In this document: positions 37,041 through 45,778 of the stretch, one piece after another
Position numbering within the stretch: the first letter of the stretch is position 1
Layout of the letters: each line of letters begins with the position of its first letter
DNA from: Ensifer adhaerens
GTDB lineage: Bacteria > Pseudomonadota > Alphaproteobacteria > Rhizobiales > Rhizobiaceae
NCBI RefSeq assembly: GCF_002007205.1
Contig: NZ_LAZS01000012.1
Location: 744,001 to 808,000, forward strand
Direction: 5' to 3'
DNA length: 64,000 bases
Notes under the pieces: generated by a model
What the model was told of the DNA's origin: nothing
Databases searched by the model: none
What the model saw: the letters and a program-made list of their open reading frames with translations, nothing else
Position numbers and translations under genes: made by a program

Positions 37041-37796
37041 ATGCCTACCGCCGAAAACGGACCGTTGATCGTCGTCAGCTCTCGCGACGCGGGCTTCAAC
37101 CTGACGCATCGCCATATCCTCACGGCGGCGGGCTACTCGACCGACCTCGCGCTCGGGCTGGACGACTTTGCATCGATCACAGGCGAACGATCCGTTGAGG
37201 CGATTCTGCTCGACGCCCCGGACGCCGCTGCCGCTGGCTTCTGCCAGGGATTGAAGCAGGATAACTCGACGAGATCGGCGGCTATCGTCGCACTGTTGCG
37301 GGCTAAGGCGGCCGTAGCACTTCCGGCGCTGGTCCGTGCGGGTGCTGACGAGGTGTTCGTCTGCCCGGTCGAACCGCAGCGCTACCTGGACGCACTCAAG
37401 CACCATCTAACCTCGACGAACGACACCAAGACCCATGCGGCTTTACACCTCGGCAGCCTTGAGATCGACGTCCAAAGCCACCGCGCCTCCTGGCGTGGAG
37501 AGCCTTTCCATCTTGGCCTTCTCGAGTTTCGATTGCTTGAGACATTGATCCGGGGAACGGACAAGGTTCACACACGGGGCGAACTCATCGAACGGGTTTG
37601 GCCGAGCGGCATTTTTGTCGACCCTCGAACGGTCAACGTCCATGTCGCGAGACTTCGAAAGGCACTCATCGCGACCACCGGATACGACTGGATCCGCACC
37701 GTGCGGGGTGTCGGCTACGGTTTGGCGCCGCTTGCTACCGGCCTCGATCACCCCACGAACTTTTACCCACTCCCCGATTTTCGACTGGAGGCGTGA
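37041..37796 (+). CDS. OmpR-type regulator with atypical receiver
   Basis: A 251-residue regulator. The receiver keeps an Asp at the usual phosphorylation strand (AILLDAPDA) but lacks the acidic pocket (LIVVSSRDAG) and the conserved Lys (EVFVCPVEP has Cys there). The winged helix is clear (LGLLEFRLLETLIRGTDKVH; VNVHVARLRKALI; IRTVRGVGYGL). A gggagg site precedes the ATG at 37,041. It is one base from the amidohydrolase gene and so is in its operon. No sensor kinase gene is in the window. Confidence 0.82.
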   Translation: MPTAENGPLIVVSSRDAGFNLTHRHILTAAGYSTDLALGLDDFASITGERSVEAILLDAPDAAAAGFCQGLKQDNSTRSAAIVALLRAKAAVALPALVRAGADEVFVCPVEPQRYLDALKHHLTSTNDTKTHAALHLGSLEIDVQSHRASWRGEPFHLGLLEFRLLETLIRGTDKVHTRGELIERVWPSGIFVDPRTVNVHVARLRKALIATTGYDWIRTVRGVGYGLAPLATGLDHPTNFYPLPDFRLEA

Positions 37797-37797
37797 T

Positions 37798-39144
37798 ATG
37801 GATACGCTCATCGTCAATGGCAGCTTGATCACCGGAGACGGGATCACCTTTCTAGAAAAGGCGAGCGTTCGAATCCGAGGAACGATGATCGTCGATGTTA
37901 CCCCATACCAGGAGGCATCGAACGAGGGCGACCGGATTATCGATGCCGGCGGGTCCGTTGTCCTTCCGGGCATGGTCAACGCCCACGCACATGGCTGCAT
38001 CGTCGGCCCTTCGATGCCATCCGGTTCATTGCCGCTTTCGACGGAAGACGTCTCCTATCAGCGCAACAGGCATCTGCTGAGCGGTACGACCACACTCCTG
38101 AATGTCTGCGGCCTCGCCACCCCTGATGAAATCGGATCCGGAGTTCTCGGCCCCCACGCGTTGGACATCCATGTTTCGACGGCCCACACGCCGAGCAGCC
38201 TGGCGGCTGCCGGTATCTCGGACGGAGCAGGGCTTTCAGCACAGCACCTCGCAGCCACGATCGACGACATGCTTGCACGCGGCGCCAAGGCGCTTGGAGA
38301 AGCCGGCGGCGGTCAGACCCTCGGCGGTGGCGCCCAGGACTATCGATATCTGCCGCTTGCCATTGAAAAGGTAACAGGTGTTGCCATCCATCCCAAGATC
38401 GCCCGGCAGTTCAAGGAAGCGGTCCTGGGCCGCAGGCTGGATGGCGCAGCGGCCGCATCGGATGATGAGCTCGAAGGCCTTCTTGACCGTCATGCCCTTG
38501 ATGGCCATCTGACGGCCGAACAACTTCGCAGGATCGTCGTTGAGACCGTAATGCCGCCAGTGCACCTGGCGATGAGGGGGCTTGCAGAGATCGCCGCCCA
38601 ATCCGAGCGCGTCGGAATGGCTGCTATTTTCCATAATGCCGCACCGACCGCTGCAACGATTGTGCAACTGGCGGAGACCTATCCCCGGGCCCGGATGATC
38701 GCCGGGCATTCGAACCATCCGATGTTCCTGCCCGAAGAAGCGGTGACAACGGCCACGCTGCTGAAAGACAGAGGAGTGACGATCGACGTGTCGACGCTCG
38801 ACTGCATCGCGACCAGGTGGCGCAATGGCCCCGAGAATCTTGATCATCTGGCGACCGAAGGGTTGATCGACACTTTATCGACGGACTATGCCGGCGGTGA
38901 CTGGGACACGATCCTTTCGGCAATCCAACGCATGATCGCGAAGAAACAGATGCCGGCACCGCGGGCCGTGGCGCTTGCGGCGGGTAACGTCGCCAAGGCT
39001 ATTCCGGAACTTGCCGGCGACCGTGGATTGATCGAGCGGAACAAGCAGGCGGACATCATCATTTGCGACGCCCATAACTTCGCACGCGTGCGTCATGTCA
39101 TCGCGAAGGGCCGCCTCGTCGTTAAGGATGCCCGCATTGTTTGA
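37798..39144 (+). CDS. Amidohydrolase-superfamily metal-dependent hydrolase
   Basis: A 448-residue hydrolase. The N-terminal small domain has the typical start (DTLIVNGSLITGDGITFLEK), followed by the metal-binding NAHAHG (His63, His65). Further His residues are in AGHSNHPMF and a late Asp in LSTDYAGGDWD, then the C-terminal RNKQADIIICD, usual for imidazolonepropionase/cytosine-deaminase-like enzymes. It probably cleaves a C-N bond of a small cyclic or amide compound. I chose the ATG at 37,798 because of the tggagg site. The gene is coupled to the regulator upstream. Confidence 0.85.
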   Translation: MDTLIVNGSLITGDGITFLEKASVRIRGTMIVDVTPYQEASNEGDRIIDAGGSVVLPGMVNAHAHGCIVGPSMPSGSLPLSTEDVSYQRNRHLLSGTTTLLNVCGLATPDEIGSGVLGPHALDIHVSTAHTPSSLAAAGISDGAGLSAQHLAATIDDMLARGAKALGEAGGGQTLGGGAQDYRYLPLAIEKVTGVAIHPKIARQFKEAVLGRRLDGAAAASDDELEGLLDRHALDGHLTAEQLRRIVVETVMPPVHLAMRGLAEIAAQSERVGMAAIFHNAAPTAATIVQLAETYPRARMIAGHSNHPMFLPEEAVTTATLLKDRGVTIDVSTLDCIATRWRNGPENLDHLATEGLIDTLSTDYAGGDWDTILSAIQRMIAKKQMPAPRAVALAAGNVAKAIPELAGDRGLIERNKQADIIICDAHNFARVRHVIAKGRLVVKDARIV

Positions 39145-39155
39145 AGACCGGCATG

Positions 39156-40490
39156 CTAACGAAGGGCCAAAAGCAGCCCGGAGCCGTGGTCATCGGGCAG
39201 ATCGAGAACACCACCGACGATCTCGCGCTGGCGCTCGGGCAAAAGTACACGACGTGTCACGCGGAGGAACTTCTCTTCGATTGCTTCGAACGACATCGGC
39301 CTCTTCGGGTCGCCAAGCGGCCCCAGGATTTCAGAGCGCAGTGCCCCTGAAGGCGTCGATACGGTGACCCGCGCAAGTGTCTCGCCCGGGAAGAGCGCAT
39401 CTATCTCGTCGTTGATCGAGAGGCGCACCTTGTCGGAGAACGCCGAAAGGTCGTCGCGCCCAAGGAGATCGCCCCCTAAAGGCGCCAATGCATCAAGCCC
39501 TTCGACTGCGGCGATCGCGATGCAGTAGGGCAGGCTGTATTGCATGTCGACCAGCGTGCCTGGCCGCCGCTTGTTGCCGAGCTTCATTGCCCAGCCAAAT
39601 GTCTCCACATCGACACCGGTGATATCCTCAGCACTAATGCCGTTTCCTTTGGCAAGTAGCAGGAACGCGTCTAGCGCGGCATGGATATAGCGGCAGCAGG
39701 CGTAAGGCTTGAAATAGGTACCGACCAGATGGGACCTTTCGCTGAGGCCGGCCAGAATAGCTTGCCGATCGTAGTAGTCAGGGTGATCGAAAACGTCGGC
39801 GGGGCCAGTATGCCCGTCGAGCGCGAGGTGTACGGCCATGACACCCAGGACGGCGCTCCATCCAATCCCTTCCTTGACGTCGTTGCCCGTCAAACGGGAG
39901 TAACCCGAACTGCCGTTTGCCTGCTGATTGGGCGCAAGCACCGCTGCGATCGCCAGCGCCTGGGTGACATGATCCTCGCGGAGACGCAACAGTCGCGCTC
40001 CTGCAGCCGCCGCGGCGACCGACGCCCACCGCCCGGTCTGGCGGGTCGCGATCATTTTCGGCATCTGTGCCGATGCGATACGCACGCCGATGTCGTAACC
40101 AACGGAAATCGCCGAGATAAGATCACTTGCCCCGGCATTGGTCTCCGGTAGCAATGCCAGAACCGTCGGAATGACTGCCGCGCCCGGATGCCCGCGGGCC
40201 AGCCGATGTCCGTCGTCAAGGTCGAGAGCAGAGGCTGCGGATGCGTTTGCGAACAGGGCGCCGGCCAGGGAGGCCGTGTGCCCCGTCGCCCAGATAGAGC
40301 TTGAACCGGCACCCATGAGTGAACGGGTAGAAGCTCTAGCGGCTGTCGGCCCCGGCATGTCACGGCCAGCGATCGCGGCGCCCATGAGATCGAGCACGCA
40401 TTTCAGCGCCACGTTTCGTTCTTCGCAGGTCGGCGCAATTTGCGAGGTCGCCAAAATCTGTTCGGCAAGAACTTCGGTGATCAGGGGCAC
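39156..40490 (-). CDS. MmgE/PrpD-family protein
   Basis: A 444-residue protein of the MmgE/PrpD fold, whose members include 2-methylcitrate dehydratase, cis-aconitate decarboxylase and iminodisuccinate epimerase. Visible family sequence includes DLMGAAIAGRDMPGP, NASAASALDLDDGHRLARGH, and the conserved YFKPYACCRYIHAALDA. It starts at GTG with an ideal ggagg site 6 bases upstream. It is downstream of the ornithine-cyclodeaminase-like gene (gap 40 bp) and probably co-transcribed. The actual reaction is unknown. Confidence 0.85.
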   Translation of the reverse strand: MPLITEVLAEQILATSQIAPTCEERNVALKCVLDLMGAAIAGRDMPGPTAARASTRSLMGAGSSSIWATGHTASLAGALFANASAASALDLDDGHRLARGHPGAAVIPTVLALLPETNAGASDLISAISVGYDIGVRIASAQMPKMIATRQTGRWASVAAAAAGARLLRLREDHVTQALAIAAVLAPNQQANGSSGYSRLTGNDVKEGIGWSAVLGVMAVHLALDGHTGPADVFDHPDYYDRQAILAGLSERSHLVGTYFKPYACCRYIHAALDAFLLLAKGNGISAEDITGVDVETFGWAMKLGNKRRPGTLVDMQYSLPYCIAIAAVEGLDALAPLGGDLLGRDDLSAFSDKVRLSINDEIDALFPGETLARVTVSTPSGALRSEILGPLGDPKRPMSFEAIEEKFLRVTRRVLLPERQREIVGGVLDLPDDHGSGLLLALR

Positions 40491-40530
40491 AGTGACCTCC
40501 GACTACGGTTTCAGTTGAGACCTCTGATTT

Positions 40531-41580
40531 CTAACCGCGCGCCTTCACGAGCTTCTCCCAGGTCGCTTCGGCGACATAGAGATCGAGCATGGGGAGCCCG
40601 ACGCAGGTCACGCAAACTGGTCCGGGACGCGAATCTTGCCATCCCGCCGGCGCGGACAATTCACCTATTCCCAGCAAAGGACCTGCCGTCTCGAGGCTCA
40701 GGCCTCTGCGTGAAAAATAGAGGGAAACACTTTGGGAGTTTCGACGCGAAACGGTCTTCAAGTCGTCGCAAATGACAACGCCCGTGCGAAGAGCACGTTT
40801 CAAGTAGGCCTCAGGGATCTCGTCGCCACCGAGATGAAGGGTCGCGGCGTCCCTCGCAAGCTCATGATCATCGAAGACCGGGTCACGCGAATTCGTTGCC
40901 GTGATGACGAGGGCACAGTCGGCAAGCGCCGCATTGTCCTCAACGGGAACCAACGCAATCGGCGTGGACGACGCTGCCGCATCTGCCAGCCGGGTTGCGT
41001 TTTCTGGAAAACGGCTTCGGATGAAGATCCGCTCTATACGCTTTGAACCCGTGAAAGAAAGGCAGTCGATGACACTTCTCGCGACTGGCCCGGCGCCGAC
41101 GAGAAAGACCGATATCTTCATCGGCGTCTCGACGAAAGTTTCCAGCACCAGCGAGGCGTAGGTTCCCGTACGCGCGGCCGAAAGCGCGGTTCCGTCGAAG
41201 ATGGCAAGGGGCCTCAATGTCATCTTGTCGAGGAGAAGGTAGGTCGAGGTCGACCGAGGCAGGCCGCGCCGGCGATTGAACGCGTTGGCGCCGATGATCT
41301 TGACGCCACCAAAGCGGGGATTGACGCTGTAGAGCGACGAGAGCTTCCACCCGAGCCGCTCGGAGGCGAAAGACTCACGTTCAGCCTCAAATTCCGGCAT
41401 GGCCCAAAAATCATCTTCGCACAGCGAAAGGACCGCCTTTCCGCCGATCGCGGATCCGCTCCGGATGTCACGCCACGCGTCGTCGACCGCATCATGCGTC
41501 TCAGACACTGTGAGGACCGCATCGAGACGACGAAGCTCTTCGCTTGAAACGACACTGAGAACCGGGTTGTGCAAAGTCAT
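40531..41580 (-). CDS. Ornithine cyclodeaminase/mu-crystallin-family protein
   Basis: A 349-residue NAD(P)-binding protein. The N-terminal half has the substrate platform (GVKIIGANAFNRRRGLPRST; LLLDKMTLRPLAIFDGTALS; ARTGTYASL), and the Rossmann motif is ISVFLVGAGPVARSVIDCL. Related enzymes are ornithine cyclodeaminase, alanine dehydrogenases, ketimine reductases and staphylopine-type opine dehydrogenase precursors. I chose the ATG at 41,580 with a ggaggc site. It is first in an operon with the MmgE/PrpD gene. It probably acts on an amino or imino acid. Confidence 0.85.
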   Translation of the reverse strand: MTLHNPVLSVVSSEELRRLDAVLTVSETHDAVDDAWRDIRSGSAIGGKAVLSLCEDDFWAMPEFEAERESFASERLGWKLSSLYSVNPRFGGVKIIGANAFNRRRGLPRSTSTYLLLDKMTLRPLAIFDGTALSAARTGTYASLVLETFVETPMKISVFLVGAGPVARSVIDCLSFTGSKRIERIFIRSRFPENATRLADAAASSTPIALVPVEDNAALADCALVITATNSRDPVFDDHELARDAATLHLGGDEIPEAYLKRALRTGVVICDDLKTVSRRNSQSVSLYFSRRGLSLETAGPLLGIGELSAPAGWQDSRPGPVCVTCVGLPMLDLYVAEATWEKLVKARG

Positions 41581-41791
41581 GCTCGCCTCCCACAGATGAG
41601 TGAGCTGAGCATACGGGGAAGGCCGTGCTGGCGAGGCTAAAGTTTGGAGAAGAGTTGGACCCGCAGGTGATGTCATGGCCAAGGTACGAGCAAGGCTCGG
41701 AGGCAATGGGACCTAGGCTAGCGGGCCGGCGTGGTTCACGGAGTGCGTGGCGCAAAGTAAGACCGTCACCTTCGGTGACGTCGGCGCCCGC

Positions 41792-42103
41792 CTATGAGGC
41801 GAGCGCGTATTCAAGATCGATCTCGGGAATTCCCATAAGATCCTTCTCCAATGCCGCAGCGTCAATCTTGAGATCATAACTGGCTTGCAGGTTCATCCAG
41901 AATTCGGGACTCGTGCGGAAAAATTTGGCTAAGCGGAGGGCTGTATCGGTGGTAACCGCAGTCTGTCCATTGGCCAGGCGTTCAATGCGGGTGCGAGGAA
42001 CGTTCAGCTTCTTGGCGAGCGCTCCAGCGCTCATGTGGTAAGGAATGAGGTACTCCTCGCGAAGGATTTCGCCGGGATGGACCGGGGGGAGTATACTGCT
42101 CAT
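41792..42103 (-). CDS. higA: HigA-type antitoxin (XRE)
   Basis: A 103-residue antitoxin with the HigA/VapI signature HPGEILREEYLIPYHMSAGA followed by the helix-turn-helix LAKKLNVPRTRIERLANG and RLAKFFRTSPEFWMNLQASYD. It lies downstream of its toxin gene (gap 24 bp), the toxin-first order that defines HigBA modules. It should repress the pair through the palindromes upstream of higB. Confidence 0.9.
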   Translation of the reverse strand: MSSILPPVHPGEILREEYLIPYHMSAGALAKKLNVPRTRIERLANGQTAVTTDTALRLAKFFRTSPEFWMNLQASYDLKIDAAALEKDLMGIPEIDLEYALAS

Positions 42104-42127
42104 CGTTCGGTTTCCTTCATGCCATTC

Positions 42128-42409
42128 CTAGTGGTAGTCGACGATTTCGACATTATCGACCCCACCATCGTTCCAGACGAAACAGATGCGCCATTGATCA
42201 TTGATGCGGATCGAGTGTTGTCCGGCGCGATCACCTTTTAGCGCCTCAAGGCGGTTACCTGGTGGAGAGCGAAGATCGTCCAACACATGGGCAGCATCGA
42301 GCATCGTAAGCTTGCGGATTGCGACTTTCAGGATGTCTGCCGGGAACCCTTTGGGAGCTTTGCCACTCGCAACGATCCCGGTCGTGGCATCCTTGTATGA
42401 CCGAATCAC
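42128..42409 (-). CDS. higB: HigB-type toxin (RelE superfamily mRNA interferase)
   Basis: A 93-residue toxin. The sequence IRSYKDATTGIVASGKAPKG is followed by KLTMLDAAHVLDDLRSPPGN and the RelE-like core (HSIRINDQWRICFVWNDGGV). Members cleave mRNA on the ribosome. I chose the GTG at 42,409, which gives the family start (M)IRSYKD and a tgagg site; a GTG four codons upstream is the alternative. The first gene of the HigBA pair. Confidence 0.88.
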   Translation of the reverse strand: MIRSYKDATTGIVASGKAPKGFPADILKVAIRKLTMLDAAHVLDDLRSPPGNRLEALKGDRAGQHSIRINDQWRICFVWNDGGVDNVEIVDYH

Positions 42410-42430
42410 CGATTGCCTCACTGCTGCTTT

Positions 42431-42484
42431 GTATCATACCGCGATACACGGAAAGGTCAAGTCAAACGTATCATCCGATGATAC
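42431..42484. promoter_or_regulatory. Paired HigA operator candidates
   Basis: A perfect palindrome gtatcat-ccg-atgatac is at 42,468-42,484, and a weaker related copy (gtatcataccgcgatac) is at 42,431-42,447, 37 bp apart and directly upstream of higB. The shared GTATC/GATAC half sites fit autorepression by HigA and HigBA. Confidence 0.65.
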
Positions 42485-42522
42485 ATTGTCGATCTCAAAA
42501 AATAGGATTTGCGCCGGCGCCC

Positions 42523-42918
42523 TCAAAACGATTGGCTATACGCTCTGACGAGAGCGAGTAATGAACGACGCACTTGAACCGACTTAATACGTTGAAAGGC
42601 CATGTTCAGGGCGGTCCCTTCATTCGTCGCAAGAAAAGCAGAAAGCTCCGCCAACTCCCGACTTGCCACACTTTCGTATTTCCATCCGTCGTGATCGACA
42701 AGTGCCGCGATCGGGACGTCAAGGACGGAGGCTATGGCGGCGAGGCGGCTGGAACCGACCCTGATCCGACCGCATTCGTACTTCCGCACCAACTGGACAG
42801 AAACGTTGAGGTGTACCGCGAGATCCAGCTGTCGCATGCCGGCCTTCCGTCGAAGCCTGGCGATCTCTCGCCCGACCCTCAAGTCGACCTCTTCTACCCT
42901 TTGCGGCCGCCTGCCCAT
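42523..42918 (-). CDS. XRE-family transcriptional regulator
   Basis: A 131-residue protein. An N-terminal HTH_3 domain (VGREIARLRRKAGMRQLDLA, then VHLNVSVQLVRKYECGRIRV) is followed by a short helical tail of unknown role (LSAFLATNEGTALNMAFQRI). This shape is common in rhizobial regulators related to small symbiosis- or phage-type repressors. It is divergent from another XRE gene at 43,045 across a 126-bp AT-rich gap, suggesting mutual regulation. Confidence 0.8.
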   Translation of the reverse strand: MGRRPQRVEEVDLRVGREIARLRRKAGMRQLDLAVHLNVSVQLVRKYECGRIRVGSSRLAAIASVLDVPIAALVDHDGWKYESVASRELAELSAFLATNEGTALNMAFQRIKSVQVRRSLLALVRAYSQSF

Positions 42919-43044
42919 TCGCTTTCAGACACCCCTCGAGCGAAGTGAACCTGCTGATCTCAAACAGCTACGCGCCTCCGCATAGCGTTCATTTACATAC
43001 TATAGTTGATAAACTCAAAGTTTCGGTCCTGCCATCAGTGGCGC

Positions 43045-43269
43045 ATGGATATGCGCAAGTTGGTTGGCCGGAATTTTGCGCGCCTGCGTCGGGAAAAGGG
43101 GCTGACGCAGGAAGAAATCGCCGCGTCAGCGGACATCAGCCAGCAGTATGTGAGCGGTCTTGAACGAGGCGGACGCAATCCGACGGTCCAATCGCTTTAC
43201 AAGATCGCTCAAGCGCTTGGGGTCAGCCACATGGAGCTTGTTAGGCCCGATCGCGAAGACGAGCGGTGA
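43045..43269 (+). CDS. Small XRE-family regulator
   Basis: A 74-residue protein that is almost only a helix-turn-helix: MRKLVGRNFARLRREKGLTQ, EEIAASADISQQYVSGLERG, then NPTVQSLYKIAQALGV. Such minimal XRE proteins are usually repressors. Start at ATG 43,045; an ATG two codons later is equally possible. It ends 8 bp from the convergent nitrilase gene. Confidence 0.8.
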   Translation: MDMRKLVGRNFARLRREKGLTQEEIAASADISQQYVSGLERGGRNPTVQSLYKIAQALGVSHMELVRPDREDER

Positions 43270-43276
43270 CGCTTTC

Positions 43277-44128
43277 TCAGGATTCTCTGCGGTGAATGAA
43301 CCCCAGGTTCTGCACATCTACCCTGTGAGCCGCCATAGGGATCAAGCGGCGCACGGCCTCAACTCGATTCCAATCAAGCTCAGCCTCCAACACGCCGACA
43401 TCCTCGCCTGCCTCGGCCACGACCTTCCCCCAGGGATCACACACCATCGAGTGTCCATGCATGTAGCGCCGCTCGCCAGCGGGCGTTTCATAGTGACCGC
43501 ATTGGCCGCAGGCGACGACATAGGCCTGAAACTCGATCGCGCGCGCTCGACATAGGACCTCCCAGTGGTCCTTTCCGGTCTGTTGCGTGAAGGCTGCCGG
43601 CAGGATGAACGCATCGACATTCTCTTCTGCAAGACGATCGAATAGCCGGGAGAAGCGCAGATCGTAGCAGATGCAGCAGGCCAACCTCATTCCACCGATC
43701 TCATAGACCAACAGGCTGTTTCCCGGTCGGACGGTCTCGGACTCGCTGTAGACCTTGCCGTCGGGCGCAACGATATCGAAGAGGTGGATCTTTCTGTAAG
43801 CGCCGATCTCCAAGCCTTGCGCATCGAACACGACGCTGGTGTTGAAAATGCGCTCGGATGTGCCGGTCGTTTCGAGGAGACTCCCGGCATGGATCGCGAC
43901 CCGATTTCGGGCAGCGAAGCTCTGGACCAGATTGTAGGCCGCGCCTCCTGGCACATGATCGGCCGCCGATCGCTTCTCGGCCGGCGTGCCACCGGTCCAA
44001 TCGAAATGCTCGGGCAAGACAATGAGGTCCGGTCTGCCGGCAACCGCTTGGCGCATGAGCGCTTCGGCCCGCCGCAGATTGGCGGCACGATCCGGCTGAG
44101 AGTTCATCTGGACGAGCGCAATTTTCAT
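43277..44128 (-). CDS. Nitrilase-superfamily carbon-nitrogen hydrolase
   Basis: A 283-residue hydrolase of the omega-amidase/carbamoylase-like branch. The catalytic triad is complete: Glu40 (VLPEHFDW), Lys113 (YRKIHLFD) and Cys154 (CICYDLRFS). It probably hydrolyses an amide or N-carbamoyl bond to acid and ammonia. I chose the ATG at 44,128, which overlaps the stop of the RraA-like gene (ATGA). It is third in the tauD-rraA-nitrilase operon, supporting a shared catabolic route. Confidence 0.9.
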   Translation of the reverse strand: MKIALVQMNSQPDRAANLRRAEALMRQAVAGRPDLIVLPEHFDWTGGTPAEKRSAADHVPGGAAYNLVQSFAARNRVAIHAGSLLETTGTSERIFNTSVVFDAQGLEIGAYRKIHLFDIVAPDGKVYSESETVRPGNSLLVYEIGGMRLACCICYDLRFSRLFDRLAEENVDAFILPAAFTQQTGKDHWEVLCRARAIEFQAYVVACGQCGHYETPAGERRYMHGHSMVCDPWGKVVAEAGEDVGVLEAELDWNRVEAVRRLIPMAAHRVDVQNLGFIHRRES

Positions 44129-44775
44129 GATGTGGTTTCCGGTTGGAAATCGAAGATGGAACGGCCGGCCGCAAGGTGCCGGCGTATGGCGATCGAATTC
44201 TGCTGCCGCGCGATCGCAGCGTGCGCCAGCGTGAGCATTTGGTCGCGCGGGGCAACGAATACGCCTTCCCGGTCGGCAAGAACCGCATAGCCGGGCAGCA
44301 CTGCTGCTCCGCCGCAAGCAATGGGTTCGTTGATCGAACCGCCGATGGAGACCCGCCGGTTGGTGGTCTTTGAGGAGACGCCTCGGCACCAGACAGGCAG
44401 ACCCGTTGCGGCAATCTCCTCGGCGTCCGTGCAGGGGCCGTCGATGACGATGCCGACGGCACCCCTTGCCTTCACCGCGGTTGCGACCCCACCTCCGACA
44501 CAGGCGATATCGTCACCATCAACCCGCGCGATGACGAGAAAGTCACCGGGCATCAGGAGGTCGACAGCCCTATAGATCACGGTGCCATCCCGGCCGGCTG
44601 CCGCGACTGTCACGGCCGAACCGGCCGCCTTTGCCGGAAACACCGGCAGCACCCCGTGGCTGACGAAACCGACATGTTCGACATGGCCGATCGTGGCCGT
44701 TTCGGTCTTTCCCATCAATGCGATGAGTTCCTCGGAAAGAGGAGGGTGCCTGTCATTGATCCGGTAGGGCTGCAT
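44125..44775 (-). CDS. RraA-like / HMG-aldolase-family protein
   Basis: A 216-residue protein of the RraA-like fold, which includes 4-hydroxy-4-methyl-2-oxoglutarate aldolase/oxaloacetate decarboxylases. The signature region is GDFLVIARVDGDDIACVGGG, then AVKARGAVGIVIDGPCTDAE (Arg and Asp of the metal/substrate site) and YAVLADREGVFVAPRD. In this operon an aldolase or decarboxylase of a catabolic intermediate is more likely than RNase E control. Confidence 0.85.
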   Translation of the reverse strand: MQPYRINDRHPPLSEELIALMGKTETATIGHVEHVGFVSHGVLPVFPAKAAGSAVTVAAAGRDGTVIYRAVDLLMPGDFLVIARVDGDDIACVGGGVATAVKARGAVGIVIDGPCTDAEEIAATGLPVWCRGVSSKTTNRRVSIGGSINEPIACGGAAVLPGYAVLADREGVFVAPRDQMLTLAHAAIARQQNSIAIRRHLAAGRSIFDFQPETTS

Positions 44776-44799
44776 AGTCTGACCTCCTGTCGTTTTCGG

Positions 44800-45672
44800 T
44801 CAGACCGGGCGCTCGCCTGATGTGGTGGTGCGATGCATGATCCGGATGGAGTTCGGATCGAAGCCGTCGCGGCGGTGCATGGTGCAACGGTTGTCCCACA
44901 TCATGATGTCGCCGACATCCCATTGCTGGACGAAGACCTCGCTGGTCGAGGTGGTGTGCTCCCAAAGTTCGGCGAGAAGGGACTCGCTTTCGTCGAGCGG
45001 CATGCCGACGATCCAGGCGCCTTCGGCCGTGCCCCCGAGATAAAGCGCCTTGCGCCCGGTCTCGCCATGCAGACGAACGAGCGGATGAACCATGCCGCTC
45101 CATTCGCGGAAATCGCGGGTCTTCGGAGCAGATTTGCCCAGGCGAAGCTTGCCGGTCTTGTCGTAGACGTTCTGGAAGAAGATCTGCCGGCCGTCGACGG
45201 CCTTCTTCAAGGCTTCGGGCAAGGTCTCATAGGCGTGGTACGACGAGAGGAAGTAGGTGTCGCCGCCGCTCGGCGGCACGGCGACCGCCCGCAGGATGGC
45301 GCCGGCCGGCGGCCGCTCGTAAAACCAGGTGTCCGTGTGCCATGTGGCCTCGCTGTTGCCCATGGCGCCGCTCGGCTTGCCGTCGGTCATGACATTGCTG
45401 ATGACCAGAATTTCCTTGTGGGTCGGATGCCCGCCCTCCTGGAGCTGCTTCGGATGAATGACGAACTCCCCGAAATGCCTGGAGAAGGCAACCTGCTGGG
45501 CGTCGGTCATGGACGTCTTCTTGAAGCGCAGCACACCGTACTGGAGCCAATAGCGGCGGACCTCGTCGATATCCTGCTGGGTGTAGTTGTCGAAGTCGAA
45601 ACCTTCGATGTCGGCGCAGACATTCGATTCATGCTGAACGGCACGAAGCCTCTGTTTATCAAGCATTTTCAT
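44800..45672 (-). CDS. TauD/TfdA-family Fe(II)/2-oxoglutarate dioxygenase
   Basis: A 290-residue dioxygenase. The facial triad is visible: His112 and Asp114 in ATWHTDTWF and His266 in RCTMHRRDG; an Arg near 277-281 (RIMHRTT) would bind 2-oxoglutarate. It probably hydroxylates a small substrate, which in this family often releases a sulfonate, amine or phenol leaving group. An aaggag site precedes the ATG. It is the first gene of the operon with the RraA-like and nitrilase genes. Confidence 0.9.
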   Translation of the reverse strand: MKMLDKQRLRAVQHESNVCADIEGFDFDNYTQQDIDEVRRYWLQYGVLRFKKTSMTDAQQVAFSRHFGEFVIHPKQLQEGGHPTHKEILVISNVMTDGKPSGAMGNSEATWHTDTWFYERPPAGAILRAVAVPPSGGDTYFLSSYHAYETLPEALKKAVDGRQIFFQNVYDKTGKLRLGKSAPKTRDFREWSGMVHPLVRLHGETGRKALYLGGTAEGAWIVGMPLDESESLLAELWEHTTSTSEVFVQQWDVGDIMMWDNRCTMHRRDGFDPNSIRIMHRTTTSGERPV

Positions 45673-45683
45673 CTCCTTTGAAG

Positions 45684-45699
45684 TGACCTCTTGAGGTCA
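45684..45699. promoter_or_regulatory. Perfect 16-bp palindrome upstream of the dioxygenase operon
   Basis: tgacctc-tt-gaggtca lies 12-27 bases before the dioxygenase ATG, just upstream of its ribosome-binding site. A repressor bound here would block the transcript. The GACCTC half sites are not recognisable as a named operator. Confidence 0.55.
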
Positions 45700-45778
45700 A
45701 GGTCATGGTAGGCGGGAGGCATCGGGTGGTTCCAATAGCGATGCCTTCGGATTGATCGTTCCACCCTATCGGTCCGCC

